A stretch of 64,000 nt of DNA from Bacteroidota bacterium (GCA_025363015.1 JANYEQ010000035.1:1-64000); one strand, 5' to 3'. Positions 1-8,514 are shown, counted from the first letter of the stretch. Program-made: numbers and translations. Notes: a model not told the origin generated them from the sequence alone.

Positions 1-339
1 GAGGTTAAACTTTTAAGTGGAAATGAGGATGAAACGGAAGGAGCAAATTACTTAGCAGCTTACTGTAATGTATTATTAAAAGGCGGGCATAGCGAAAAAA
101 ATAAAGGCATTGATTTTTTGTTTCAACATAAAACTAAGCTGAATGTCACCCTGAGCATAGTCGAAGGGAATAAAAATATCTTATCTCCTAAACATGGTTC
201 GGGCTGTATACTATCCTCATCTATCACTGCCAATTTAGCTTTGGGAAATAATTTAGAAACCTCTTGCACTAAAGCAAAACAGTACATTGAAACAGTTTTA
301 AGTAGCAATACCAATTTATTAGCCTATCATGTTGCATAA
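1..339 (+). CDS. thiD: Hydroxymethylpyrimidine/phosphomethylpyrimidine kinase, 3' part (5' end outside window)
   Basis: This is the C-terminal 112 residues of an open frame that runs in from base 1; the ORF track starts it at an internal TTG (118) only because no earlier start lies in the window. LLKGGH and the HGSGC motif followed by a Ser-rich helix are the nucleotide- and anion-binding elements of ribokinase-fold ThiD, which phosphorylates HMP and HMP-P for thiamine synthesis in the cytosol. The stop overlaps the thiE start (329), so the two are translationally coupled. The stretch encoding NVTLSIVEGN, just before the HGSGC loop, is derived from a dispersed palindromic repeat (listed separately) and replaces a variable surface loop. 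A ThiD-ThiE fusion is excluded by the stop codon. The assignment is firm; the upstream end is unseen. Confidence 0.9.
   Translation, partial: EVKLLSGNEDETEGANYLAAYCNVLLKGGHSEKNKGIDFLFQHKTKLNVTLSIVEGNKNILSPKHGSGCILSSSITANLALGNNLETSCTKAKQYIETVLSSNTNLLAYHVA
144..169 (+). repeat. Dispersed palindromic repeat copy inside thiD
   Basis: The bases CCCTGAGCATAGTCGAAGGG form an imperfect palindrome with CCCT/AGGG ends. They sit in frame in thiD and encode VTLSIVEG. Related copies occur in thiE (789-816) and between the DUF3127 gene and ansA (5491-5570). Repeats of the form CCTGAGC-NNN-GTCGAAGG are common dispersed elements in Bacteroidota genomes; that wider statement is recalled knowledge, while the three copies here are seen directly. 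Confidence 0.75.
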
Positions 340-967
340 ATTACAATACATATCTCAAGGTTTAACACCTGATATTCATATTCAAAATATCGAATCTGCT
401 TTAAATGCTGGAGTTAAATTAGTGCAGTTGCGTTTAAAAAATATCTCTAACGAAAGCTATATTGAATATGCAATTAAAGCAAAAGCTTTGTGCGAAAAAT
501 TTGATGCTCAATTAATTATTAATGATAACCCTTTAGTTGCTAAAGCTTGTAATGCCAGCGGTTTGCACTTAGGCTTAAACGATATGTCGGTTTTAGAAGC
601 AAAAAAAATAATTCTCAACAAAATAATTGGTGGTACGGCTAATACCTTTAAACACATTCAGCAACGTTGCGCCGAAGGAGTTAATTATATTGGTCTTGGC
701 CCTTATCGTTTTACTAGCACCAAAGAAAAGTTAAGTCCTATTTTAGGAGTTGATGGTTATGAAAATATCATTCAAAAAATGAAAAAAATGTCGGACACTG
801 AGCTTGTCGAAGTGCCTATTTATGCCATTGGCGGAATTGAATTGAATGATATTGAATCGATTATTAACATAGGTATTTATGGCGTTGCTGTTTCAGGGCT
901 AATTACAAATTCAACTAATAAAGAACATTTAGTAAAAGAAATTAATAAAATATTATATCATGTTTAA
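329..967 (+). CDS. thiE: Thiamine-phosphate synthase
   Basis: ThiE joins HMP-PP and thiazole phosphate to give thiamine monophosphate in the cytosol. The 212-residue TIM barrel shows the family motifs in order: VQLRLKN near residue 32, LIINDN near 70, [15 protein letters not shown], the phosphate loop [11 protein letters not shown], and YAIGGIE near 170. Length is normal for the family. The start overlaps thiD by 11 bases and the end overlaps thiG by 8, which implies one operon with coupled translation. The segment [10 protein letters not shown] just before the AIGGI strand is encoded by a palindromic repeat and is longer than the usual loop there, but the frame and catalytic motifs are intact, so activity is expected. 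Confidence 0.95.
   Translation: MLHKLQYISQGLTPDIHIQNIESALNAGVKLVQLRLKNISNESYIEYAIKAKALCEKFDAQLIINDNPLVAKACNASGLHLGLNDMSVLEAKKIILNKIIGGTANTFKHIQQRCAEGVNYIGLGPYRFTSTKEKLSPILGVDGYENIIQKMKKMSDTELVEVPIYAIGGIELNDIESIINIGIYGVAVSGLITNSTNKEHLVKEINKILYHV
789..816 (+). repeat. Dispersed palindromic repeat copy inside thiE
   Basis: TGTCGGACACTGAGCTTGTC followed by GAAGTGCC is a second copy of the repeat family seen in thiD. CACT...AGTG are the palindromic ends, with GAGC and GTCG inside. It is in frame and encodes SDTELVEVP in the loop before the AIGGI strand of ThiE. Confidence 0.75.
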
Positions 968-1724
968 AATAGCCGATAAAGAATTTTCATCACGTTTATT
1001 TTTGGGAAGTGGTAAATATGGTTCCAGCAAAGAGATGTATGAATCCATTATAGCCTCTGGTACACAAATGGTAACCGTTGCATTAAAACGTATTGATACA
1101 GATGCCCCAAGCGACGATTTAATAGAAGCTTTAAAAAAAGCTAATGTAAAATTATGGCCAAATACTTCTGGTGTGCGTAATGCCAAAGAAGCTGTATTTG
1201 CCGCACAATTAGCAAGAGAAGCTTTGGAAACCAATTGGATTAAATTAGAGATTCATCCTGACCCTCGTTACTTAATGCCCGACCCCATTGAGACACTAAA
1301 AGCGACAGAAGAATTAGCAAAACTTGGCTTTATTGTATTACCATACATTCATGCCGACCCAGTTTTATGCAAGCGTTTAGAAGATGCAGGAACTGCTGCT
1401 GTAATGCCTTTAGGTTCGCCCATTGGAAGCAATAAAGGATTAAAAACAGAAGATTTTTTAGAAATTATTATTGAACAAAGTAAAGTACCTGTAATTGTAG
1501 ATGCAGGAATTGGCGCACCGTCGCACGCAGCGCGTGCTTTGGAAATGGGGGCTGATGCTGTTTTAGTAAATACAGCTATTGCTTCTTCAAATAATTCTAT
1601 ACAAATGGCTATTGCATTTAAAAATGCAGTTATTGCAGGAAGATTGGCTTTTGAAGCAGGTTTATCAAAAGTTAGCAATAAAGCATCTGCAACAAGTCCT
1701 TTAACATCTTTTTTAAATAAGTAG
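960..1724 (+). CDS. thiG: Thiazole synthase
   Basis: ThiG forms the thiazole phosphate ring from deoxyxylulose 5-phosphate, dehydroglycine (made by ThiH) and ThiS thiocarboxylate. The 254-residue frame matches the usual length. [11 protein letters not shown] carries the Schiff-base lysine (about K95), and [18 protein letters not shown] and [10 protein letters not shown] are the conserved phosphate-binding barrel loops. The ATG overlaps the end of thiE. ThiS and ThiF, needed for sulfur delivery, are not in the window and presumably lie upstream or elsewhere. A large minus-strand ORF inside this gene is a shadow. Confidence 0.96.
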   Translation: MFKIADKEFSSRLFLGSGKYGSSKEMYESIIASGTQMVTVALKRIDTDAPSDDLIEALKKANVKLWPNTSGVRNAKEAVFAAQLAREALETNWIKLEIHPDPRYLMPDPIETLKATEELAKLGFIVLPYIHADPVLCKRLEDAGTAAVMPLGSPIGSNKGLKTEDFLEIIIEQSKVPVIVDAGIGAPSHAARALEMGADAVLVNTAIASSNNSIQMAIAFKNAVIAGRLAFEAGLSKVSNKASATSPLTSFLNK

Positions 1725-1725
1725 G

Positions 1726-1758
1726 TTCACGCAGATTAAACAGATATAGCAGATAAAG
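1726..1758 (+). repeat. Short CGCAGATTAAACAGAT-type repeat between thiG and thiH
   Basis: The 43-base thiG-thiH spacer contains CACGCAGATTAAACAGATAT followed by AGCAGATAAAG, in which the unit GCAGAT or ACAGAT recurs three times. This resembles a dispersed intergenic repeat I recall from several Bacteroidota genomes. No function can be read from it, and the operon appears to continue across it. Confidence 0.45.
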
Positions 1759-1767
1759 TAAATTAAA

Positions 1768-2883
1768 ATGAATTTTAAAAACAGATTCAATACATACAAC
1801 TGGGATGAACAAAAAACATCTATTTACTCTAAAACAAGCAGGGATGTAGAAAATGCTTTGACCTCTAAAAAACGAACCTTAGAGGATTTTAAATCGCTTA
1901 TTTCTCCTGCTGCTACACCATATTTAGAACAAATGGCAAGTTTAAGCCACGATTTAACAACCAAACGATTTGGGAAAACAATTCAAATGTTTGCACCCAT
2001 GTATTTAAGTAACGAGTGTAATAATATTTGCACCTATTGTGGTTTTAGTTTAGATAATAAAGTAAAACGAAAAACGCTAACTGATACTGAAATTTTAAAA
2101 GAAGTTGCATTTATTAAAGCACAAGGTTTCAATCATATTTTATTAGTTACTGGCGAAGCCAATCACACCGTTCATGTTTCCTATTTTAAAAATGCTATTC
2201 AATTAATTAAATCTCATTTTGCCAATATTTCTATTGAAGTACAACCTCTGGAAACACAGGATTATAAAGAATTGCACGAAGCAGGAGTTTACTCAGTGTT
2301 AGTATATCAAGAAACCTATCATAAAGAAGTTTATAAACATTATCACCCAAAAGGAAAAAAATCTAATTTTGATTATAGACTTGAAACACCTGATAGGGTT
2401 GGACAATCGGGTACTCATAAAATTGGTTTAGGTGTTTTATTAGGATTGGAAGATTGGCGTGTAGATTCGTTTTTTTGTGCTTTGCATTTAGATTATTTAC
2501 AAAAAACATATTGGCAAACAAAATATTCTATTTCCTTTCCGCGCATGCGCCCAGCAGAAGGTATTATTGAGCCTAATGTAATTGTTACAGATAAAGAATT
2601 AGTACAATTGTTATGCGCGTACCGACTGTTAAACGAAGATGTGGAATTATCTATCTCAACTCGCGAATCTGAAAATTTAAGAAACAACATTATTCCATTA
2701 GGAGTAACCAGTATGAGTGCCGGCTCTAAAACTAACCCTGGTGGATATATAGTAGAACCCGAATCGTTAGAGCAATTTGAAATTAGCGATGAGCGTAATA
2801 TATCACAAATTAGTCATCTTATTAAACAATCAGGTTACGAACCAGTTTATAAAGATTGGGATCATGCATTAAGCCATCTTTAG
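1768..2883 (+). CDS. thiH: 2-iminoacetate (dehydroglycine) synthase, radical SAM
   Basis: ThiH is a radical-SAM tyrosine lyase that supplies dehydroglycine to ThiG. The 371-residue protein has the CxxxCxxC cluster motif CNNICTYC (C84, C88, C91), then a TIM barrel with VTGEA, EVQPL and the C-terminal SAGSKTNPGGY segment typical of ThiH. It lies 43 bases after thiG in the same direction and should be co-transcribed. A thiF gene does not follow; the next gene is an unrelated flavin reductase. Confidence 0.95.
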   Translation: MNFKNRFNTYNWDEQKTSIYSKTSRDVENALTSKKRTLEDFKSLISPAATPYLEQMASLSHDLTTKRFGKTIQMFAPMYLSNECNNICTYCGFSLDNKVKRKTLTDTEILKEVAFIKAQGFNHILLVTGEANHTVHVSYFKNAIQLIKSHFANISIEVQPLETQDYKELHEAGVYSVLVYQETYHKEVYKHYHPKGKKSNFDYRLETPDRVGQSGTHKIGLGVLLGLEDWRVDSFFCALHLDYLQKTYWQTKYSISFPRMRPAEGIIEPNVIVTDKELVQLLCAYRLLNEDVELSISTRESENLRNNIIPLGVTSMSAGSKTNPGGYIVEPESLEQFEISDERNISQISHLIKQSGYEPVYKDWDHALSHL

Positions 2884-2943
2884 TAAAAAAAATCAAATTA
2901 GGCACTAAAAAATCTTATTTTTATATTTTAAACCTCTTTAAAT

Positions 2944-3795
2944 ATGTTATCCTTAAATCCAAAAGACCTTACTATTCCTATACTTCAAAAGTATTTACAA
3001 AATGCTATTGCTCCACGCCCCATTTGTTTTGCAAGTACAATTGATAAAAATGGAAATCCAAATTTAGCACCCTTTAGCTTTTTTAATATTTTTTCGAGTA
3101 ACCCACCAATTGCTGTATTTTCGCCTGCATATAGCGGTAGAACGGGTGCCTCAAAAGATACACTTTTAAATGTATTAGATGTGCCTGAATGCGTTATAAA
3201 CGTGGTAACTTACAGCATGGTTCATCAAACTAGCTTAGCAAGTAGCCCTTTTGCTAAAGAAATTAACGAATTTGAAAAAGCGGGCTTTACGCAATTAGCA
3301 TCCGATTTGGTAAAACCATTTCGTGTTAAAGAAAGTCCGGTGCAGTTAGAATGTAATGTAATAGAGGTAAAAGAATTGGGTAAACAAGGCGGAGCAGGCA
3401 ATTTGGTGATTTGTGAAATTATTAAAATTCATATTGATGAGAGCATTTTAAACGAAGCCAATCAAATTGATACGCATAAAATAGATTTAGTAGCACGAAT
3501 GGGCGATAATTGGTACTGCCGAGCCAATGGCGATGCTTTGTTTGAAGTACAAAAACCCATAACAAGCATTGGCATTGGTTTTGATAATATACCCAACCAA
3601 ATAAAAAACAGTTTGGTTTTAACCGGAAATAATTTAGGGTTATTAGGAAGCATAGAAGCCTTGCCAAAGCCAGAAGAAATAGCTGAATTTAAAAAAACAC
3701 TAAAGCCATTTGTTAATGTAGCAGAGCAGCATCAATACGCTCAAAGTCTATTAAACGTCAATAAAGTAATAGATGCTTGGAAGGTGTTGTTATGA
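2944..3795 (+). CDS. Flavin reductase family protein (FMN-binding split barrel)
   Basis: This 283-residue protein starts with an FMN-binding split-barrel domain: IAPRPICFASTIDKNGNPNLAPFSFFN is the classic N-terminal signature of the flavin reductase-like family, followed by the A/C-rich CVINVVTY strand. Such proteins bind FMN and either reduce it or act as small oxidoreductases; the substrate is unknown. The last third (about 200-283) is an extension seen in Bacteroidota members. The start is 60 bases after thiH, so it could be read through from the thiamine operon. Its last codons overlap the next gene's ATG. Confidence 0.8.
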   Translation: MLSLNPKDLTIPILQKYLQNAIAPRPICFASTIDKNGNPNLAPFSFFNIFSSNPPIAVFSPAYSGRTGASKDTLLNVLDVPECVINVVTYSMVHQTSLASSPFAKEINEFEKAGFTQLASDLVKPFRVKESPVQLECNVIEVKELGKQGGAGNLVICEIIKIHIDESILNEANQIDTHKIDLVARMGDNWYCRANGDALFEVQKPITSIGIGFDNIPNQIKNSLVLTGNNLGLLGSIEALPKPEEIAEFKKTLKPFVNVAEQHQYAQSLLNVNKVIDAWKVLL

Positions 3796-4967
3796 AGTTA
3801 GGGCTTTCATTAATAATTATTTGCGTTTCATTAGTTTCTTTGTCTCAAAAAAAAGTAAACGAAATAAAAAATTTATACTCTGAGGTGGACAATATTATCA
3901 ATTCAAAAAATGACTCTTTAACGTCTTTAAATATTCTATCATCATATATTAATTCGAAATTTACAAAAGAAGAAGATAAATCTAGAGCCATTTTTTATTG
4001 GATTACAAAAAACATTAGTTATTCTTCCGAATTAATGTTTAGTTATAAAACGAATACCAATAGATCAAGTTTAGTAAAAGAAGTATTTGAAAATAGAACG
4101 GGTGTTTGTATTGGTTATGCGGTTTTGGTAGATACATTATGCAAATTAACTAACCTAAACTCGTATATAATTGAGGGTAGTACTAAGCAAAGTTTTTTGC
4201 CTTCTATTATTGGACACGCCTGGAATGGAATAAAAATAAATGGAGAATGGAAACTAATTGATGCTACCTGGGGTAGTGGCTACCTTCAAGGCAAAAAATT
4301 TATAAGTAAACTAAATAATTTTTATTTTCTTCCTAATCCCGATAAATTAATTAGTACTCATATTTCTATTGATCCAATATGGCAAATGTTAAAACGTCCT
4401 ATAACTTTATATCAATTTTATAGTAATCGAGCGTCAATTGTTACTAATGATTGGAATTGGCAAGACTCAATATCTTTGTATTTAAACTCGGATTATATTT
4501 CAAAAATTAGCTCAACCATAAGAAGATTAAACGAATTTGGTACAACCAATGAAATTTCTTCTAACTACTACCAATACTTAAAATCATTAGAAGGTAATTT
4601 TTATGTAAAAAAAATTAATCAATCAACAAACTATTTAAACGAAGGAATTGCTCAGTATAACGATTATATAAATTTTAAAAACAAACAATTTAAACCAATC
4701 AAAAGTGATGAAGAAATTTCAAAACTTCTACCAAAAATAACTATACAAATTAATAAGTCTAAACAAGAGATGGTCGAAATACCTGAAGAATATCTGTTAA
4801 CAAATAAAGAATTTGTACTAAATAACAATAAGTTAGCGAGTGATTTAGATCTAAAGGTAAAAGATGAAACTATTTTTGTGGAAAAGTATTTAACTACTAA
4901 AAAAAATAAACGTAACGACTTGTTCTTTATCAAAAAATATACTGTTTTTGGAGTGCCTGTTAAATAA
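3792..4967 (+). CDS. Secreted transglutaminase-like (cysteine protease fold) protein
   Basis: I start this at 3792 (MKLGLSLIIICVS), not at 3777 as in the track, because this gives a clean signal peptide and an ATGA overlap with the preceding stop. The 391-residue protein has a transglutaminase-like core with the expected triad: Cys in GVCIGYA (about C106), His in GHAWNGI (about H142), Asp in LIDATWG (about D157). The layout resembles the kyphoscoliosis-peptidase-like transglutaminase group found in Bacteroidota exported proteins. The C-terminal 200 residues are of unknown function. It probably acts in the periplasm as a peptidase or cross-linking enzyme; the substrate cannot be inferred. Confidence 0.75.
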   Translation: MKLGLSLIIICVSLVSLSQKKVNEIKNLYSEVDNIINSKNDSLTSLNILSSYINSKFTKEEDKSRAIFYWITKNISYSSELMFSYKTNTNRSSLVKEVFENRTGVCIGYAVLVDTLCKLTNLNSYIIEGSTKQSFLPSIIGHAWNGIKINGEWKLIDATWGSGYLQGKKFISKLNNFYFLPNPDKLISTHISIDPIWQMLKRPITLYQFYSNRASIVTNDWNWQDSISLYLNSDYISKISSTIRRLNEFGTTNEISSNYYQYLKSLEGNFYVKKINQSTNYLNEGIAQYNDYINFKNKQFKPIKSDEEISKLLPKITIQINKSKQEMVEIPEEYLLTNKEFVLNNNKLASDLDLKVKDETIFVEKYLTTKKNKRNDLFFIKKYTVFGVPVK

Positions 4968-5031
4968 ATTACAATAACTCCACATTAAATAATTTTAATA
5001 TTTTAATTTTTTTTTAGTAATTTGTAAATTA

Positions 5032-5049
5032 TCTGCAATATATTGCAGA
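5032..5049. promoter_or_regulatory. Perfect 18-bp palindrome upstream of the DUF3127 gene
   Basis: TCTGCAATATATTGCAGA is its own reverse complement and lies about 34 bases before the ATG of the DUF3127 gene, in an otherwise AT-rich leader. A dimeric repressor operator is the simplest reading. No regulator for it is identified. Confidence 0.4.
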
Positions 5050-5082
5050 ATATTAACTTGTAATCAAATAAATATATATATC

Positions 5083-5484
5083 ATGGAAGTAGTAGGAACA
5101 CTTAAAGTAAAATCAGAAACACAAAAAGTAAGCGAGCGTTTTACAAAACGCGATTTTGTATTAACTACAGAAGCAAGCACCCCGTACCCTCAACACGTTA
5201 GTTTTCAAATAACACAAGATAAATGTAGCCTTCTAGACCAATTTAACGAAGGGGAAGAAATAAAAGTACAATTTAATTTACGTGGTAGAGAGTGGAAAAG
5301 TCCGCAAGGTGAAACAAAATTTTTTAATACTCTAGAAGCATGGCGTATTGAGCGTTTACAGGGCAGTAACAATGGTGGGCAAACAACTCAAAACACAAAC
5401 CAAGCCTCTAATACTACCATTAATACAAGTTCAGCACCAGTATTTACTGCAAATACAGATGATAACGACGATTTACCATTTTAA
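5083..5484 (+). CDS. DUF3127 family protein (OB-fold-like)
   Basis: The 133-residue protein matches the Bacteroidota DUF3127 family: MEVVGTLKVKSETQKVSERF at the start, then a compact beta-rich domain ending in FNTLEAWRIERLQ. The layout (N-terminal OB-like barrel, Gln/Asn/Thr-rich linker from about 98, acidic tip DDNDDLPF) mimics that of single-stranded DNA-binding protein, whose acidic DDDLPF tail recruits partners. That likeness is seen here, but DNA binding is inference. The gene stands alone between an AT-rich leader with a palindrome and a repeat-filled spacer. Confidence 0.8.
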   Translation: MEVVGTLKVKSETQKVSERFTKRDFVLTTEASTPYPQHVSFQITQDKCSLLDQFNEGEEIKVQFNLRGREWKSPQGETKFFNTLEAWRIERLQGSNNGGQTTQNTNQASNTTINTSSAPVFTANTDDNDDLPF

Positions 5485-5490
5485 AAAACC

Positions 5491-5570
5491 TTGTCAGGTT
5501 GAGCGTAGTTAAAACCTTTTGTTTTACGAATGAAATAATAACACACTTCGACTACCCTCAGCGAGACAAC
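5491..5570. repeat. Head-to-head pair of palindromic repeats between the DUF3127 gene and ansA
   Basis: The left unit TTGTCAGGTTGAGCGTAGTT is a degraded forward copy of the repeat family seen in thiD and thiE. The right unit CACTTCGACTACCCTCAGCG followed by AGACAAC is an inverted copy. The outer ends TTGTC and GACAA are complementary, so the transcript could fold into a long hairpin of the BIME type. The right unit ends 4 bases before the ansA ATG. Confidence 0.65.
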
Positions 5571-5574
5571 ACTT

Positions 5575-6609
5575 ATGACTAAAAAAAAATCTAAAGTACT
5601 TTTAATTTACACGGGTGGTACCATTGGTATGATGCAGGACGCTCGTAGTGGCGAATTAAAACCTTTTGATTTTAAAAGTTTAAAAGAGCAAATCCCCGAA
5701 TTAAATAAATTCGAGATTGAGTTATCGTCCATTTCTTTCAAAGAGCCCATTGATAGCAGCAACATGCACCCAAAAGTATGGAGCGAATTGGTTATACTCA
5801 TTCAAAAAAACTATACTAAAGTTGATGGATTTGTAATACTTCATGGTAGCGATACAATGAGTTTTACAGCAAGCGCATTGAGTTTTATGTTAGAAAATTT
5901 GGCTAAACCAGTAATTTTAACAGGCTCGCAATTACCAATAGGAATGATAAGAACCGATGGTAAAGAGAATTTAATTACAGCCATTGAAATTGCTGGTGCT
6001 AAACAAAAAAATGGTAAGCCCATTGTAAACGAAGTTTGTATTTATTTTGAGTATAAATTATATCGTGGTAACCGAACATTTAAATATAACAGCCAGCATT
6101 TTGATGCCTTTAAATCGCCCAATTACCCTACTTTGGCAGAAGCTGGTGTAGATATAAAATACAATACAGTTGCTTTTTTAAAACAAAACAAAAAATCGTT
6201 AAAAGTCTATTCTATTTTAGATAATGATATTGCAGTTTTAAAATTATTTCCAGGTATTAGTAAAAAAATAACATCAGCCATCATTAATACACAGGGTATA
6301 AAAGCTATAGTATTAGAGACCTTTGGTGCTGGTAATGCCACCACGCAAAATTGGTTTATTGATGAGTTAAAAAATGCAATAGATAAAAATATTATTGTTT
6401 TAAACATTACGCAGTGTGCCGAGGGTAAGGTAATTCAAGGAATGTACCAAACTAGTTCGGCACTTAAAAAAATAGGTGTAATAGGTGGTGCAGATTTAAC
6501 ATTTGAAAGTGCTATTACTAAACTTATGTTTTTATTAGGACAAAATTTAAGTCATTCTCAAATAAAAAAACAATTACAGATAAACTTACGTGGTGAGTTA
6601 ACTCGCTAA
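5575..6609 (+). CDS. ansA: Type I (cytoplasmic) L-asparaginase
   Basis: AnsA hydrolyses asparagine to aspartate and ammonia. The two catalytic signatures are present: YTGGTIGM with the nucleophile threonine (about T13-T16), and HGSDTM (about 90-95), where Ser replaces the more common Thr of HGTDTM. GMIRTDGKENL carries the conserved lysine. The length of 344 residues and the absence of a signal peptide indicate the cytoplasmic type I enzyme. The ATG follows a repeat pair directly, so its leader is unusual. The stop codon overlaps that of the convergent di-heme protein gene, leaving no room for a terminator. Confidence 0.93.
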   Translation: MTKKKSKVLLIYTGGTIGMMQDARSGELKPFDFKSLKEQIPELNKFEIELSSISFKEPIDSSNMHPKVWSELVILIQKNYTKVDGFVILHGSDTMSFTASALSFMLENLAKPVILTGSQLPIGMIRTDGKENLITAIEIAGAKQKNGKPIVNEVCIYFEYKLYRGNRTFKYNSQHFDAFKSPNYPTLAEAGVDIKYNTVAFLKQNKKSLKVYSILDNDIAVLKLFPGISKKITSAIINTQGIKAIVLETFGAGNATTQNWFIDELKNAIDKNIIVLNITQCAEGKVIQGMYQTSSALKKIGVIGGADLTFESAITKLMFLLGQNLSHSQIKKQLQINLRGELTR

Positions 6610-7664
6610 TGTATTTCTGAAAAGCGAGGGTTTGTAGTAAAACTATAATCGTTTAGGGTATTTAAAAAACTAATAAGATCTGATTTTTGTTGTATAGTAA
6701 TAGGATGTGGCGTTACCATAAACGGGTCTAAATTTTGAGTATTAGCTACTCCGTTTGTAAAAAAATCAATTACCTCAGAAAGTGTTTGAAAACGACCATC
6801 GTGCATATAGGGAGCTGTAAAACCTAAGTTACGTAGGGTAGGTACTTTAAATTTGTATATATCAGCCGTATTTTGCGTAATGTTATATCTGCCACTATCT
6901 TGATAAGCATTTATAGGTAAGCCCTTGTTCCTAAAAGTATAATCGCTAAATAAGGGCTCGGTGTGGCAGCCCGCGCAGTTAGTAGTAAACACAGCATAGC
7001 CATTATTTTCGCTCAGCGTAAAAACATCTTGCCCAGCTTTTACCTTATCGTATTTACTATTGTTAGAAACCATTAAACCCATAAATTGAGCAAAGGCACG
7101 TAACATACGTTGTGAGTTAATTAGGGTATCGCCAAAGGCTTTTTTAAATAGCGTTTTGTATTTTGTAGAATAAGATAAACGGCTAACAGCAGTACCTAAA
7201 TTTAAATTCATTTCTACAGGATTTGTGATGGGAGTAATGGCTTGATTTTCTAAATTGTTTACGGCACCATCCCACATAAGTTGGTTAGGCCACGTTAAAT
7301 TAAATAAAGCAAGGCTGTTGCGTTTGCCAATTACATCATTTACCCCATGGCTAAAGGTATGACTTGGACCGTTAGAAAATGCAAACGTTTGCTCGTGGCA
7401 ACTACCGCATGCCACAGTAGTATCTAGTGATAATAAAGGTTCATAAAATAAATAGCGCCCTAAGGTAAATCCATCGTAGGTTACTGGGTTGTTTTGAAAC
7501 ATGTAAGAAGGTGCAGGCCAGCCCTGGGGTACAATTGGTAAATAGATATTAGTAGTAGGTGTTGGCTCAGATTGTGGCGTTTCGTTTATTTTTTTTGTAT
7601 CTTTTTTACAAGAAAAAATAAATATTAAACTAAAAAGTAAAAAGTAAATTATTTTTGTGCGCAT
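6606..7664 (-). CDS. MbnH/MauG-like di-heme cytochrome c peroxidase family lipoprotein
   Basis: This 352-residue exported protein has a lipobox ending at C19 (IFSC). It has two heme-attachment motifs, CGSCH (86-90) and CAGCH (230-234), spaced as in bacterial cytochrome c peroxidase and MauG-type proteins. APYMHDGRF near residue 300 is the family's conserved C-terminal loop. It lies 4 bases after an MbnP-like gene. In methanobactin loci MbnH is the di-heme enzyme that oxidises a tryptophan of MbnP to kynurenine, so a similar pairing is likely here. A plain peroxide-scavenging peroxidase is the alternative. It is last in a five-gene minus-strand cluster and converges on ansA. Confidence 0.85.
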   Translation of the reverse strand: MRTKIIYFLLFSLIFIFSCKKDTKKINETPQSEPTPTTNIYLPIVPQGWPAPSYMFQNNPVTYDGFTLGRYLFYEPLLSLDTTVACGSCHEQTFAFSNGPSHTFSHGVNDVIGKRNSLALFNLTWPNQLMWDGAVNNLENQAITPITNPVEMNLNLGTAVSRLSYSTKYKTLFKKAFGDTLINSQRMLRAFAQFMGLMVSNNSKYDKVKAGQDVFTLSENNGYAVFTTNCAGCHTEPLFSDYTFRNKGLPINAYQDSGRYNITQNTADIYKFKVPTLRNLGFTAPYMHDGRFQTLSEVIDFFTNGVANTQNLDPFMVTPHPITIQQKSDLISFLNTLNDYSFTTNPRFSEIH

Positions 7665-7668
7665 AGTT

Positions 7669-8514
7669 TTAATGTATTACGGTTGTTACTAAAAACATAT
7701 CGGTATAATTATTTGCAATGGGTTTGCTAGAAGCCGGACTAATTGCTGTGGGAAGTGTAGCAAAGCTAATTGTGGTTGGTGTTTTTAAACATTCTTTTGC
7801 ATTAGCTTTTATAAATAGTTTAGAAATATGGTCGTTATCAACCACCAAATTGCTTGGAAGTGTAAGACTAACATTTTTTATGTTATTGGTTGCTCCTTTA
7901 AACCCGCCCACATGATACTCCACATTATGCCCACCAAAAGATGAAATACTAGAAGTGTACGCTTCAAATTTTAAAAAGATGTAACCTTGATTCCAATTCC
8001 AATACATATCCTTTAATGGGTCTAGTTGCCCTGTTTGAGCCCCCGAACAATTACGTGTGCTGTCAACACCAATCATATATTCAATGGCTGTATACGTGGC
8101 ATAAGGCACATTTTTTAAATTAAATTTACACGTATTTAGGCTATCACTAGCATCAATTAAATGATAACTTTCTGTTTCGGTATAATAACTACCATCTTGT
8201 TTTTTTAGCTTAATATTTGAGATATAATATCTGAATTTTGTAACCGAAAATGTATCGCCATAAGCACTAATATACTTTGGTGTTGACGGCTTATAAATAG
8301 TATCCTTGGCAATTTGTAAAATTACATTATCAGCCATATTGGTAATATTTATGGTTACGTCGTTTGTTGAAGCAGTAGTTGTAACTGTTGGTGCTCCGGT
8401 AGTTATGGTATTAACAACAACAGGGTCTTCTTCTTTTTTCTTTTTACACGAAAATAAATGTAGTACGATTAGAGTAATTAGTAGTTTGCTGGTAATTGTT
8501 TTAATGTTTTTCAT
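7669..8514 (-). CDS. MbnP-like lipoprotein, probable copper-binding partner of the di-heme protein
   Basis: The 281-residue lipoprotein (lipobox FSC, C23) has the MbnP-like domain: the KFRYYISNIKL strand, YHLID, IEYMIGVDSTRN, and the DMYWNWNQGYIFLKFE block containing W172 and W174, followed by His-containing HNVEYHVGG. In characterised MbnP the partner MbnH converts a Trp to kynurenine in a copper site; the WNW block is the obvious candidate, though which Trp is inference. A short Thr-rich linker follows the lipid anchor. The gene sits between an outer-membrane protein gene (spacing 18 bases) and the di-heme gene (4 bases). Confidence 0.8.
   Translation of the reverse strand: MKNIKTITSKLLITLIVLHLFSCKKKKEEDPVVVNTITTGAPTVTTTASTNDVTINITNMADNVILQIAKDTIYKPSTPKYISAYGDTFSVTKFRYYISNIKLKKQDGSYYTETESYHLIDASDSLNTCKFNLKNVPYATYTAIEYMIGVDSTRNCSGAQTGQLDPLKDMYWNWNQGYIFLKFEAYTSSISSFGGHNVEYHVGGFKGATNNIKNVSLTLPSNLVVDNDHISKLFIKANAKECLKTPTTISFATLPTAISPASSKPIANNYTDMFLVTTVIH

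Noticed and set aside
960-1678. Long minus-strand ORFs inside thiG (953-1234, 1349-1678)
   Set aside because: They are shadows of thiG, which has all its catalytic motifs on the plus strand.
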